43,182 bases of DNA from NCBI GenBank assembly GCA_020851075.1, contig JADZDL010000014.1:1-43182 (forward strand), read 5' to 3'. A program made the translations under genes and the position numbers. The DNA is from Planctomycetota bacterium (GTDB lineage Bacteria > Planctomycetota > UBA1135 > UBA2386). Below are positions 1 to 9,645 of this stretch, piece after piece. Within the stretch, counting starts at the first letter, position 1; the number at the start of each line of letters is the position of its first letter. The notes below the pieces were generated by a model. The model was given only the letters and a program-made list of their open reading frames with translations. It did no database searches and was not told the DNA's origin.

Positions 1-1360
1 CGGTGTCGAGATGGCGCTGGCAACGGCTCAGGATCTGCATCAGCGCCGGATCCGCGAGTTCCATCGGATCGACGGCACCGACCGCGTGCAGGCGCAAACG
101 GATGCGGCCTTCGAGCGTGGTCCCGCGCAGCAGCTGGAAACTGAACGCGCACTTGCCCGCGGCGCCGAGCACCTTGAACAGGCCTGCATCGACCTGGCCC
201 AGGATCTTGAACACCGGCGAATTGCCGCCGAACTCCGCCAGCTGTTGGGTGCGCAGCACGCGCCCCATCGTCACGCGTGTGAGCACGAGCTCTTCGCCAG
301 CGAGCAGGCGATCGATATTCGGGTCCTTGCGTTCGATCGACATCGTGACGAAGTCCGTGAAGATCGGACGACCCGTCGACGTGTAGCCATCAAACACCTG
401 ACGCGGCTCCGTCGGGCGACAGCCTTCCGCGTGCGAAGAGCCCGCAAAGTAGCTGTAGACGGCGCCTGGGCGCAGAGCCCGCTCATGCTCGCGCACTTCG
501 CGAACGCGCTGCAGGATCTGCTCGGTGGCAGTGCCCGCCGCGTGGCGGATGTCGTTACCACCATCGAGCGGCACGCGCAGGTTGAGTTCGAGGTAACGCG
601 GCATCGCGAGCGGATCGACCCCTTCGATGCGCAGCAGTTGCTGCGCCATCTCGGCCAGGGCCTCGGTGGCGATCATCGCGAGATGCGCCGAATCCCGGCG
701 ACGTTCGGGGCGTTCGTTGCGATTGCGATCGTGCTGCGGGCGCTCGCGGCGGCCCTGGTTGCGCTCCTGGCCCTTCGGGCGGTCCTGGCGACCACGACGC
801 TCTTCGCGCGGCCGATCCGAGCCCTCGCGCGAGCGATCTGGGCGCGGCCGGCGCTCAGGGCGCGGCCCGGCGTTGCCGGCAGCGCCTTCGGCCTTCGTTT
901 CCCCCGCCGCAGCGGCGCCTTCGCCGCCTTCAGGGGATTCAGCACCGGCACTCTCGGAGCCTTCGGGGCCTTCAGAGCCCTCCGAGCCTTCGGCGCCTTC
1001 CGCACCAGGTCCCCCAGGACCGGCACCCTCACCACGGCGACGGCCACGGCGACGACGGCGGCGGCGACGGCGTTCGCCCTCACCTGGGCCTTGCCCGCCC
1101 CCCTCCGCACCCTCGCCCAACGGCCCAGAACCGGAAGGCTCCGAACCGGACGGCTCCGAACCAGATTCGGATGGGGCCCCGGATTCGGATGGGTTCAATG
1201 AGGCAGAGTGCTGCCGGGCAGCGCCCTCGGATGCCGCAGGCATCGGGGGCGTCGGAGGGGCGTCGTTCAAGGGCGCGGGGACGCGTGGTGTTTCGGACTC
1301 GTTCACAGGCCGTGCAACGATGCGCACCTTGCCCCGGGCAGACAAGGCTAGAACGCGCAT
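1..1360 (-). CDS. Unrecognised protein with disordered Gly/Glu/Arg-rich N-terminus (3' end outside window)
   Basis: The frame is open on the minus strand from the ATG at 1360 to the left edge, so about 453 N-terminal residues are visible and the C-terminus is missing. Residues 1-226 are low complexity: Ser/Glu/Gly/Pro repeats of the GSEPS type, an arginine tract (nine Arg, Gly, three Arg, at plus 1030-1075), GAEG/GSEG repeats, then an Arg/Glu/Gln/Asp-rich stretch. From about residue 227 it becomes an ordinary globular sequence, including ALAEMAQQLLRIEGVD, YLELNLRVPLDGG and VFKILGQVDAGLFKVLG. I do not recognise that domain. The basic tract suggests contact with nucleic acid or another polyanion, by inference only. 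Amino-acid patterning and clean codons make the gene real. It is divergent from the cystathionine beta-synthase gene with only 36 bases between the two starts. Confidence 0.75.
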   Translation of the reverse strand, partial: MRVLALSARGKVRIVARPVNESETPRVPAPLNDAPPTPPMPAASEGAARQHSASLNPSESGAPSESGSEPSGSEPSGSGPLGEGAEGGGQGPGEGERRRRRRRRRGRRRGEGAGPGGPGAEGAEGSEGSEGPEGSESAGAESPEGGEGAAAAGETKAEGAAGNAGPRPERRPRPDRSREGSDRPREERRGRQDRPKGQERNQGRRERPQHDRNRNERPERRRDSAHLAMIATEALAEMAQQLLRIEGVDPLAMPRYLELNLRVPLDGGNDIRHAAGTATEQILQRVREVREHERALRPGAVYSYFAGSSHAEGCRPTEPRQVFDGYTSTGRPIFTDFVTMSIERKDPNIDRLLAGEELVLTRVTMGRVLRTQQLAEFGGNSPVFKILGQVDAGLFKVLGAAGKCAFSFQLLRGTTLEGRIRLRLHAVGAVDPMELADPALMQILSRCQRHLDT

Positions 1361-1373
1361 TTCCCTTCTGGGG

Positions 1374-1387
1374 TCAAGCCTGCTTGA
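1374..1387. promoter_or_regulatory. Dyad in the divergent 36-base gap
   Basis: TCAAGC-CT-GCTTGA is a perfect six-base inverted repeat lying in the 36 bases between two divergent start codons. Its position suits a shared operator or part of overlapping promoters. No regulator is known and the arms are short, so chance is possible. Confidence 0.25.
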
Positions 1388-1396
1388 ATCGCCACC

Positions 1397-2754
<1,358 letters not shown>

Positions 2755-2758
<4 letters not shown>

Positions 2759-3657
2759 GCATGAACTTCGCGCGCGAGCAGTCCCTGCTGCGGCAGCGAC
2801 TCCAGGCCGCCGGATCCCCGCAACTCGCCGAAGCCAGCCGTCTGGCACTCGGCAGCAAGGCCACGTTCCTCGGCGCCAGCGCGGAGGCGATCGCGTCGGC
2901 GTCTGCCGACCTCATCGCGGCGTATCCGCAGATGGGGCGCGCCCAGATGACCGCGTTCGTGCGCACGCTCTGGCAGAGCCGCATTCACGAACTGCGCACG
3001 GTCGGCATCGAATTGCTGGCGGCGCGCGCGACCCTGCTCGAACCGGCGGATCTGCCGTTCCTCGAAGGTCTGCTCAAGGACTGCGACGCCGACCCGCTCG
3101 CGGCGCGCATTGCCGACTCGGTGGTCGGCGCCGTCGTCGTGAAGAACAGGAAGCTCTGGAAGGACCTGAAGCGTTTCGCCAACGCCTCGCAGGAGCTGCT
3201 GCGCGTGGCGGCCGTGCGGGCGAGCCGATTGCCCTTGCTCGACGATCCGGAGGCATTCCAGCGGTTCGCGGACCTCGCCACACCCTTGGTGGCCTCAACG
3301 GATGCGCGTCTGCAGCAGGCGATCGACGAACTGCTCGCGGCCGCCGCCGCAGTGCACCAGGATGCCGTCGTCGCATTCGCGGCCCAACACGGGCGCAAGG
3401 TCACGCTGCCGCGCAAGAAGGCGGCCAAAGCCACGGCAAAGCCGACGGTGGAAAACCCCGCGGCCCCGATGCCAGCAACCGTGATGCCCGCGACCGTGAT
3501 TGCCAGCAAGCCGCCGGCCAAAGTCTCAGCAACGAAGGTTGGCAAGACCCCGGCGAAGGCGGCGGCCAAAGCCTCAACGAAGGGCGGCGCGAAGACCACG
3601 GCGAAAGCTACCGCGAAGCCAGCGGCGAAGAAGCGCGCCACCACCAAGAAGGACTGA
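2755..3657 (+). CDS. AlkD-like HEAT-repeat protein with Lys/Ala-rich tail
   Basis: A 300-residue protein. Residues 1 to about 215 form alpha-helical HEAT-like repeats resembling the DNA alkylation repair (AlkD) family, for example FVRTLWQSRIHELRTVGIELL followed by further helical pairs. The stretch around NRKLWKDLKRFANASQELLRVAAVRAS is where AlkD enzymes have a catalytic Asp and base-probing Trp. Here that Asp is not evident, so glycosylase activity is uncertain. From about residue 216 to the end the chain is an Ala/Lys/Thr/Pro-rich low-complexity tail (AKAAAKASTKGGAKTTAKAT type) resembling histone H1 C-termini, probably a DNA-binding extension. It overlaps the cystathionine beta-synthase stop by four bases. 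The stop is 18 bases from the convergent TPR gene. Confidence 0.75.
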
Positions 3658-3661
3658 GCGC

Positions 3662-3675
3662 GCTGCCGCGGCAGC
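3662..3675. terminator. Perfect 14-base palindrome between convergent stops
   Basis: GCTGCCGCGGCAGC fills most of the 18-base gap between the stops of two convergent genes. It could form a short hairpin in both transcripts. There is no T-run, so termination is only a suggestion. Confidence 0.35.
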
Positions 3676-4551
3676 TCAGTTGCCGAGCCGCTTCTGCAGT
3701 TCCTGATTGTCCGGGTGCCGCCGCGCACCGCGCGCCCAGACCTCGCGCGCCTTCGCCGGATCGCGCGCTTCTAGCAGATTGCCGAGATATAGGTAGGTCT
3801 GCGCCTGGCTCGCTTCGACGGGCATGCTCTCCTGCTGCTGCACGAGCGTCTCGAAGTTCGTGATCGCGTCCTTCTTCTTGCCGAGGAAGTCCGGATAGAA
3901 CGTGTAGCTGACCGCCTTCGTGAAGCGCGCCTCCCAGTGTGTCGGGTCGAGCGCCAGCACGGTGTCAAACACCTTGTCGGCCTTCATCGACAGCTGCCAC
4001 TTGCTGTTGTCCATCTGCAGATAACCAAGGTAGGCACTCGCGAGCTGCATCTGCACCTTGGCGTCGTTCGGATTGGCCTTGGCCGCCGCTTCGAACTTCG
4101 CGATGAGTTCGTCCATGCGACCACTGGCGAACGCCTTCTTCCACGCCTCGGTATTGTCCCAATAACTCGACTTCGCGAGCTCCCCGAACGAACGGTCGAG
4201 GTCAAACGCCGCGTCCGCTGCCCCGACGCCGGCGGCCCCCGCACTGCCAACCTCGCCGCGCTTCGTCATGTAGGCAGCCACGGCGGCGGCAATCTGCTCC
4301 TCACTCACAGTCGGCACAGCCACCCGCTCGGCGGCCAACGGCGCACTCGCCGTCGAGGGCGCATTCGCCAGGCTCTCCAACCTGGCCGACAACGCCGCGT
4401 GCTGCTTCTTCAGCTCAAGAACCTCGCGCTGCAGGTCCAGTTCGGTGTCCTTGGGGGCCCCATCGACGTTTGGGCGCATGGCAAGGGACACGCCCGCGGC
4501 GGCGGCGGCAGCGAGAACGACGGAGAGGACAATGGTCGGAGTCTGGCTCAT
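3676..4551 (-). CDS. Membrane-anchored TPR protein
   Basis: A 291-residue protein starting at the ATG at 4551. An ATG seven codons upstream exists, but the hydrophobic anchor sits better behind 4551. It has one N-terminal membrane segment (about 4-24, TPTIVLSVVLAAAAAAGVSL). A short coiled coil follows (about 38-66, LDLQREVLELKKQHAALSARL), then a linker and TPR-type helical repeats (about 125-290) such as AWKKAFASGRMDELIAKFE and DAKVQMQLASAYLGYLQ. It ends in a helix typical of TPR tails. It is probably an inner-membrane scaffold facing the periplasm; the partner is unknown. It is divergent from tatD across 98 bases. Family membership is clear but function is not assigned. Confidence 0.8.
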   Translation of the reverse strand: MSQTPTIVLSVVLAAAAAAGVSLAMRPNVDGAPKDTELDLQREVLELKKQHAALSARLESLANAPSTASAPLAAERVAVPTVSEEQIAAAVAAYMTKRGEVGSAGAAGVGAADAAFDLDRSFGELAKSSYWDNTEAWKKAFASGRMDELIAKFEAAAKANPNDAKVQMQLASAYLGYLQMDNSKWQLSMKADKVFDTVLALDPTHWEARFTKAVSYTFYPDFLGKKKDAITNFETLVQQQESMPVEASQAQTYLYLGNLLEARDPAKAREVWARGARRHPDNQELQKRLGN

Positions 4552-4649
4552 GGGTGGAGAGCGCCAGACCATAAAGGGTGTGGCGCAGGGCGCACCATTG
4601 CGGGCAACTCGCGGACTATTTCCCCAGCCCCGCTACGATCGTGCGCCGA

Positions 4650-5405
4650 ATGCAGGTCTTCGACACCCATTGCCATCTCGGCTACGACGACAAGGTCTCC
4701 GCCGCGGACGAACACGCCCGGGCGATCGCGGCCCAGGTCACCGGCATGCTGTGCGTCGGCACCGATGCCGAATCCAGCCAACATGCGCGCGAGCTATCGC
4801 GGTTGCCCGGTGTGCGCTGGAGCGCAGGCCTGCACCCCAACGACGCCACGCGGTTTGCCGCGGAATGGCCCGCGATCGAGGCGCTCGCGCGTTCTCCCGA
4901 CTGTTCCGCGATCGGCGAAACCGGCCTCGACTGCTACCGCGACCGCACGCCACTGGATCAGCAGGAAACGTCCTTGCGAGCGCATCTGCAGCTCGCTCGC
5001 GAACTCGACCTGCCGGTCATCCTGCATTGCCGCGATGCGTTTCTGCCCCTGTTCGCGGTGATGCGCAGCGAGCCGCCGTTCCGCGGGGTCATGCACTGCT
5101 TTTCGGGAGCCACCGACGAAGTGCGCCAATCCCTGGATCTGGGGCTCTACGTGTCGTTTGCGGGCCCGCTCACCTACCCGAAGAACGACGCCCTGCGCGC
5201 CGCCGCCGCATTTGCGCCGGCCGACCGCATCGTCGTCGAGACCGACTCACCATTCCTGCCGCCGCAAGTGTTCCGCGGCAAACGCAACGAGCCTGCGCAC
5301 GTGGTGCACACGCTGCAGGCGCTCGCGACGGTGCGCGGCCTTTCGCTGGCCGCCGCCGCCGACCTCACGTTTGCAAACTCGCTGCGATTGTTCGGCGAAG
5401 CCTGA
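4650..5405 (+). CDS. tatD: TatD-family metal-dependent DNase
   Basis: A 251-residue TIM-barrel amidohydrolase-superfamily protein. Metal ligands sit at their usual places: H7 and H9 in DTHCHL, E90 in IGETGLD, H126 in ILHCRDA, H149 in MHCFSG and D199 in ETDSPFL. The length matches TatD/YcfH/YjjV proteins (about 255-265). The start is at the ATG at 4650, where the barrel begins; an upstream extension to 4578 would add unrelated sequence. Family members are described as 3'-5' exonucleases or deoxyribonucleases involved in DNA quality control, or D-aminoacyl-tRNA deacylases in some reports. The substrate here is not known. It converges on the next gene with a nine-base gap. Confidence 0.9.
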   Translation: MQVFDTHCHLGYDDKVSAADEHARAIAAQVTGMLCVGTDAESSQHARELSRLPGVRWSAGLHPNDATRFAAEWPAIEALARSPDCSAIGETGLDCYRDRTPLDQQETSLRAHLQLARELDLPVILHCRDAFLPLFAVMRSEPPFRGVMHCFSGATDEVRQSLDLGLYVSFAGPLTYPKNDALRAAAAFAPADRIVVETDSPFLPPQVFRGKRNEPAHVVHTLQALATVRGLSLAAAADLTFANSLRLFGEA

Positions 5406-5414
5406 CTCTGCAGT

Positions 5415-7289
5415 TCAGCGCGGCGGCTGCGCGTGTTGCCAGAGTGCCTGTTGCACGCCGGGGTCCATCGGCGCCTGCTGTTGCGCGCGCAGCAATTCGC
5501 GCCTCGCTTCGGCGGTCCGGCCAAGTTCCTGCAACACGGCGGCGCGATCGAGTCGCACCGAGACGTGGTCGAGCCCTTTGGCCAGGCTCTCGTCGAGGTG
5601 GCGGAGTGCCGCTTCGAAGTCCCCCATGCCGCGCCGCGCGGCGGCCGCCATGCGGTAGATGAGCCCCTTCGGCTTGGCGATGGCAAGGCACGACAGGGCT
5701 TGCCGCTCCGCCTCCAGGAAGAACGGTTCCTGCCTGGTTGCGCGTCCAGCCTGCAAATTGGCTTCCGCGACCAACGTGCGAACCCACGGATCGTTCGGCG
5801 AACGCCGCAGCAGTTCGTCACTGACGACGAGTGCGCGGAATGGCTGCCCGGCCTCCGCAGGCAACTGCACGAGTGCTTCCGCGTAGTTGCGCAGCACATC
5901 GAAGTGCTCGGGGTAGAGCGCATGCGCCCAGGCGATCGGGTCGACAGCCGCTTTCGCGTCGCCCTTGCGCAGGTTGGAGGTACCAAGCCCCCACCATGCC
6001 CGCCACGACACGGGGCGCGCCGCGAGTTCGTGCTGCCAGAGCAGCCGTTCGTCGCGGAACTCAAGCGAACGCAGCGCGGAGCAGGCGACGCCCACGAGCA
6101 ACAGGCAGCCGAATGCGGGCCGTACAGCGCGTTGGACCCGCGCCAGCAACCACACGGCCTTTCGCGACAACAACGTGGTCGCGATCACCACCACGCCAAG
6201 CAGCGGCCCGTAGAGGCGATGCTCGGCCAGGGGCATGTTCAATGGCACGATCACCCACGGCAGTGCCGTCGCCCATGCCAGCAGCAGGCCTATGCGGCGC
6301 ACGCGCGCCAACGCGCCCGGCCACCACGCGGCAAGCGAGAGACCCAACACCCCGCCCCAGCCCGCGATCACGAACGGATCCACGAACGTGTGCCGGAACG
6401 ACACGGGCGGATCCATCGATAGCCCCACCGGGCATACCATCTGCAGGAGCGCGCGCGGCAGCAGGAGACCCATCGTCGCCAACTGGCAAAGCAGGCTGCG
6501 GCCGTGACCACTGCTCGGGTCTTCTCCCGTTCTCCCGACCAGCGACACGGTCACTTCCCCCAACAGCACCTTGCGCAGAACCAGGTAGCCGAGCACGAGC
6601 AACACGACGGGGAGCACACCGGCGACCGCCCGGCCCCAATGCGCCATCCGCCACGTCTCCCGCCGCAACAACCAGGCCTGCGCGCCGAGCAAGCCAGGCA
6701 ATACGACGCCGGTCTCCTTGCTGCCACACGCGATCACGGCGCCCAGCACCATGCCGGCAGAAGCCAGCAGCGGCCGGGAACCGCGCAGAAATACGAAGTG
6801 CGAACGCAACCCCACCAACAGCCCGAGCACGAGCAGGAGCTCGCTGCGTGCGGAGGTGAGGTTGATCGCTTCGCCGAGCAGCGGGTGCACGGCAAACAAG
6901 GCCGTTCCCGCGAAGGCCGCCGCACGCGGCACAGCGAGCCGGCGCAACCAACCAAACGCGAGCATCACGGTGACCGCATGGATCACGACGTTGCCCGCCT
7001 TGAGGGCCCAGGCCTCGGGACTGATGGCCAGATTCAGCGCAAAACTCGTGAGCAGGACCGGGCGATACATGCGCCCGGACCCGGCGCTGAAGGCCGTCGG
7101 ATCACTGAGCCAACGCCACCACGCGCCGAGATCGTGCAGCGCGGTATTGCCCGCGATCGAATGCAGATCGTCAAAGACATACTCGCCCGCGAGCGAGGCT
7201 CCGTAGGCCAGCAGGGCGAGCACCCCGAGGCAGGCGAGCAACTGGCGATTCCTGACCACCGCCCGATGACGCAGATCCGCGAACGTCAT
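5415..7289 (-). CDS. TMTC-like multipass membrane protein with TPR C-terminus
   Basis: A 624-residue protein. The ATG at 7289 overlaps the GT4 stop as ATGA, which decides the start. About ten membrane segments fill residues 15-400. After the first helix comes EYVFDDLHSIAGN, then GRMYRPVLLTSFALN, both typical of the C-type (GT-C) glycosyltransferase-like proteins related to TMTC/PMT O-mannosyltransferases (acidic loop 1, then YRP). The soluble C-terminus (about 420-620) has TPR-like repeats: AWWGLGTSNLRKGDAKAAVDP, and the AALRHLDESLAKGLD helix near 580. It probably transfers a sugar from a lipid carrier to proteins or glycans outside the membrane. It closes an overlapping GT2-GT4-TMTC operon. 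The acceptor is unknown. Confidence 0.8.
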   Translation of the reverse strand: MTFADLRHRAVVRNRQLLACLGVLALLAYGASLAGEYVFDDLHSIAGNTALHDLGAWWRWLSDPTAFSAGSGRMYRPVLLTSFALNLAISPEAWALKAGNVVIHAVTVMLAFGWLRRLAVPRAAAFAGTALFAVHPLLGEAINLTSARSELLLVLGLLVGLRSHFVFLRGSRPLLASAGMVLGAVIACGSKETGVVLPGLLGAQAWLLRRETWRMAHWGRAVAGVLPVVLLVLGYLVLRKVLLGEVTVSLVGRTGEDPSSGHGRSLLCQLATMGLLLPRALLQMVCPVGLSMDPPVSFRHTFVDPFVIAGWGGVLGLSLAAWWPGALARVRRIGLLLAWATALPWVIVPLNMPLAEHRLYGPLLGVVVIATTLLSRKAVWLLARVQRAVRPAFGCLLLVGVACSALRSLEFRDERLLWQHELAARPVSWRAWWGLGTSNLRKGDAKAAVDPIAWAHALYPEHFDVLRNYAEALVQLPAEAGQPFRALVVSDELLRRSPNDPWVRTLVAEANLQAGRATRQEPFFLEAERQALSCLAIAKPKGLIYRMAAAARRGMGDFEAALRHLDESLAKGLDHVSVRLDRAAVLQELGRTAEARRELLRAQQQAPMDPGVQQALWQHAQPPR

Positions 7290-8437
7290 CGCGGGCTCCG
7301 TCCTTTGCCGAGGTCGGCGCGCACGAGCAGTTCGCGCCATCGCCCCCCTGTGACGGGCGTCGCGAAGTGTCGGTCGTACGCCGCGCGCGCCACGCCTGCA
7401 GCCGACTCCACGCGCGATGGATTCGCCGCCAGTTCACACAGTTGTTCGGCAAGTGCTACCGCATCCGCCGCAGGCACGGTCCAGATCGCGCCGCAACCCT
7501 CGAGCCAGCCAGCCACCGCGGGAGTGTCCGCGGTAATCACCGGCCGCCCGGCCGCGAGTGCGTGCACGAGTTTGAACGGCACAACGCGCTGGGTCTTGCC
7601 GCCCTCGCCAAACACCCCCGCCACGAGCTGACTCTGCGCGAGCAGTTCCTGCAGGCGGTCGCGCGCAACGAACTCCGGTTCGAGCACGAGGCGATCGCCG
7701 AGCAGAGCCTGCGCGTAGGCACGATCGACCGCCGTGCCGCCAACAAGCGTCAATTCGACCTGTGGCACCATCGTGATCGCTCCGATCAACGTGCGCAGAC
7801 CATGCAGCGGCACGCCAGTGCCAAAGAACAGCACGCGCAGCATGCCGTTGCACGACGCCTGCCACGGCGCTGGGGAAGTCGGCGCATCGGGATCGCTTAC
7901 CGGCAACCACGCGAAGCGTTCCGCGGGCAGCCCCGTGAGTTCGGCCACGTAGGCGGCGTTCTCGGGCGTATCCAGCAAGACGAGGTCGGCAGCCGCGCAG
8001 GCCCGACGATCCAGTCGCTGCAGCCAGGCGGCCCCGATGGAACCAGGCGCTACGAGCTGACGATCTTCGACGCACGTGTCGTAGGCCGACAAGAACAGGT
8101 CCAGCACAACCGGCACGCGACTTCTTGCGGCAACCTCGCGCACCATGAGGTGACCCGGATACGGCACGACCACACAACGCGGCGTTTCCTTCTGCAGCGC
8201 CTCGGCGAGCGACGTACGCAGACGCCGCTTCTGCTGCCGCTGCTGCCACCATGCCGCCGGCCAGCGCCACGGCTGGCGGAGCAGCTTCTTCTTGCTCGCA
8301 CCAAGGCCTGGCATGCGGCATTCGCGGACATTCATGCCGATCGACTGCAGACCCGCCCGCAACGCCGTCGTACGCGGATACCCGGGCCCTTCGTCCCAGG
8401 CTCCGCAGAACAGCACGCTTTGGCTCTGGGCGCTCAC
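7286..8437 (-). CDS. GT-B fold glycosyltransferase (GT4-like)
   Basis: A 383-residue protein with two Rossmann-like halves. The C-terminal half has VLFFGTGVPLHGLRTLIGAI, then LTLVGG, then FKLVHALAAGRPVITADTPA, the acceptor/donor pattern of GT4-like enzymes; the E-x7-E motif is not clean. The N-terminal half (LFCGAWDEGPGYPRTTAL to VPVVLDLFLSAYD) would bind the acceptor. It uses a GTG start at 8437 that overlaps the stop of the GT2 gene as GTGA, and its own stop overlaps the next start as ATGA. Translational coupling is therefore likely across all three genes. The substrate is not predictable; the role in glycan or glycolipid synthesis is inferred from family and neighbours. Confidence 0.85.
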   Translation of the reverse strand: MSAQSQSVLFCGAWDEGPGYPRTTALRAGLQSIGMNVRECRMPGLGASKKKLLRQPWRWPAAWWQQRQQKRRLRTSLAEALQKETPRCVVVPYPGHLMVREVAARSRVPVVLDLFLSAYDTCVEDRQLVAPGSIGAAWLQRLDRRACAAADLVLLDTPENAAYVAELTGLPAERFAWLPVSDPDAPTSPAPWQASCNGMLRVLFFGTGVPLHGLRTLIGAITMVPQVELTLVGGTAVDRAYAQALLGDRLVLEPEFVARDRLQELLAQSQLVAGVFGEGGKTQRVVPFKLVHALAAGRPVITADTPAVAGWLEGCGAIWTVPAADAVALAEQLCELAANPSRVESAAGVARAAYDRHFATPVTGGRWRELLVRADLGKGRSPR

Positions 8438-9489
8438 TTGCGTTCGTCGCGCGAGAGGTTCTGGAAGCGCAGCGCCGCGATCTGCTCAGCGATGAGCCCG
8501 AGCGCGAACAACAGTGTGGCCTGCCCGAACAGCAGCACTGCCATGTTCGTGAAGCGACCCTGGGTGAACCATGTGTAGGCGTACCAGAGCACACCCGCGG
8601 CGGCGACGCTGAGGGACACCGGCAGGAACACACGCAACGGCGAGAACATCGTCGCGATGCGCAGGATGATGAGGAAGAAGCGGCTGCCGTCGGCAAACAG
8701 CTTCACGTGGCTCTTGCCCTTGCGCTGGCGCACCACAAACGGGTGGAAGCCTACCGACCAGCCGCCGCGCAACATCGACATCGTGATCGTCGTCGGGTAG
8801 CTGAACGTGTTCGGCAGGAGCCAGACGAGGTCCTTGGCGACATCCGCGCGCACGAGGCGATAGCCGCTGGTGAGGTCGGGGATGTGCCGCGCCGACACGT
8901 AGCTCGCAAACTTGCTGTAGACGCGGTTGGCAAAGTTGCGGTGCAGGCTGCCGCCGGCGCCACCACGCGACGCGACGACCATGTCGTAACGTTCGGCCAT
9001 CGCGATCATCGCGGGCAGTTCGGCGGGCGGGTGCTGGCCATCACCATCGAGCAACAGGATCCAATCGCCCTTCGCCTCGCGGATGCCGCGCTTCACGGCG
9101 GCACCATTGCCAAGGCTCTCGGCATGGCGCGCAATGCGCACCCCGTGACTTTCGGCGATGGCCGCCGTGTCGTCGTTGGATCCGTCATCGACGACGATCA
9201 CCTCGTGGAACTCGAGCGCCGTGCCGACGAGCACGTTCTCCACTTCCTGAAGCAGGTTGCCGAGGTTCAGCGACTCGTTGCGCGCGGGCATCACGATCGA
9301 AAGCCGCTGCACCCGGCTCTTCGCCGCGATGGCCGGGATGTGGTCCACGACGATCGGCGCCAGGGCCTTCTTGGCGGGTGCCATCACCGCCACGTCCGGC
9401 CGCCGCGACGGGATGTCCCCCGTAGCCATCAGACTGGCCAGGGACTCCGTGCGGGTGCCGAGATCACGGTGCTTTAGCTTGGCCGACAT
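8434..9489 (-). CDS. GT2 polyisoprenyl-phosphate glycosyltransferase
   Basis: A 351-residue protein. The GT-A domain spans about 65-250: SIVMPARNESLNL, VIVVDDGSNDDT (nucleotide-sugar Asp), LGNGAAVKRGI, LLLDGDGQHPP (metal-binding DxD-type motif) and LTSGYRLVRADV. Two C-terminal membrane helices follow, about 275-305 (LRVFLPVSLSVAAAGVLWY) and 318-340. This layout matches dolichol/undecaprenyl-phosphate mannosyl- or glucosyltransferases (DPM1/GtrB type), which load a sugar onto the lipid carrier on the cytoplasmic face. That product would be the donor for the TMTC-like protein two genes downstream. I chose the ATG at 9489 over longer extensions because the upstream residues are Cys/Arg-rich and non-conserved-looking. 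The N-terminal 60 residues are not part of the GT domain. Confidence 0.87.
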   Translation of the reverse strand: MSAKLKHRDLGTRTESLASLMATGDIPSRRPDVAVMAPAKKALAPIVVDHIPAIAAKSRVQRLSIVMPARNESLNLGNLLQEVENVLVGTALEFHEVIVVDDGSNDDTAAIAESHGVRIARHAESLGNGAAVKRGIREAKGDWILLLDGDGQHPPAELPAMIAMAERYDMVVASRGGAGGSLHRNFANRVYSKFASYVSARHIPDLTSGYRLVRADVAKDLVWLLPNTFSYPTTITMSMLRGGWSVGFHPFVVRQRKGKSHVKLFADGSRFFLIILRIATMFSPLRVFLPVSLSVAAAGVLWYAYTWFTQGRFTNMAVLLFGQATLLFALGLIAEQIAALRFQNLSRDERK

Positions 9490-9562
9490 CGGCCATGGTA
9501 TCGGCGATTCCAGGCCCTCGCATGAGCAGAAGCGGTGACCAGAACCTGCCCGGGAAATCGAA

Positions 9563-9598
9563 AGCGCCCGCCCCCTGCCAAAGCAGAGGGCGGGCGCT
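9563..9598 (-). terminator. Rho-independent terminator after the prepilin gene
   Basis: Arms AGCGCCCGCCC (9563-9573) and GGGCGGGCGCT (9588-9598) are perfectly complementary, with extra CTG/CAG pairing inside. On the minus strand the stem is followed by TTTCGATTT. It lies 47 bases past the prepilin stop and before the GT2 gene, separating the pilus and glycosyltransferase operons. Confidence 0.8.
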
Positions 9599-9645
9599 CT
9601 CACACCGATGGCGCGACCTGGGCCGCGCGCATCAGGCGACGTGCA

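Noticed and set aside
1030..1075. GCGACGGCG repeat tract
   Set aside because: It encodes the arginine tract of the minus-strand gene with varied CGC/CGT codons, so protein-level low complexity explains it.
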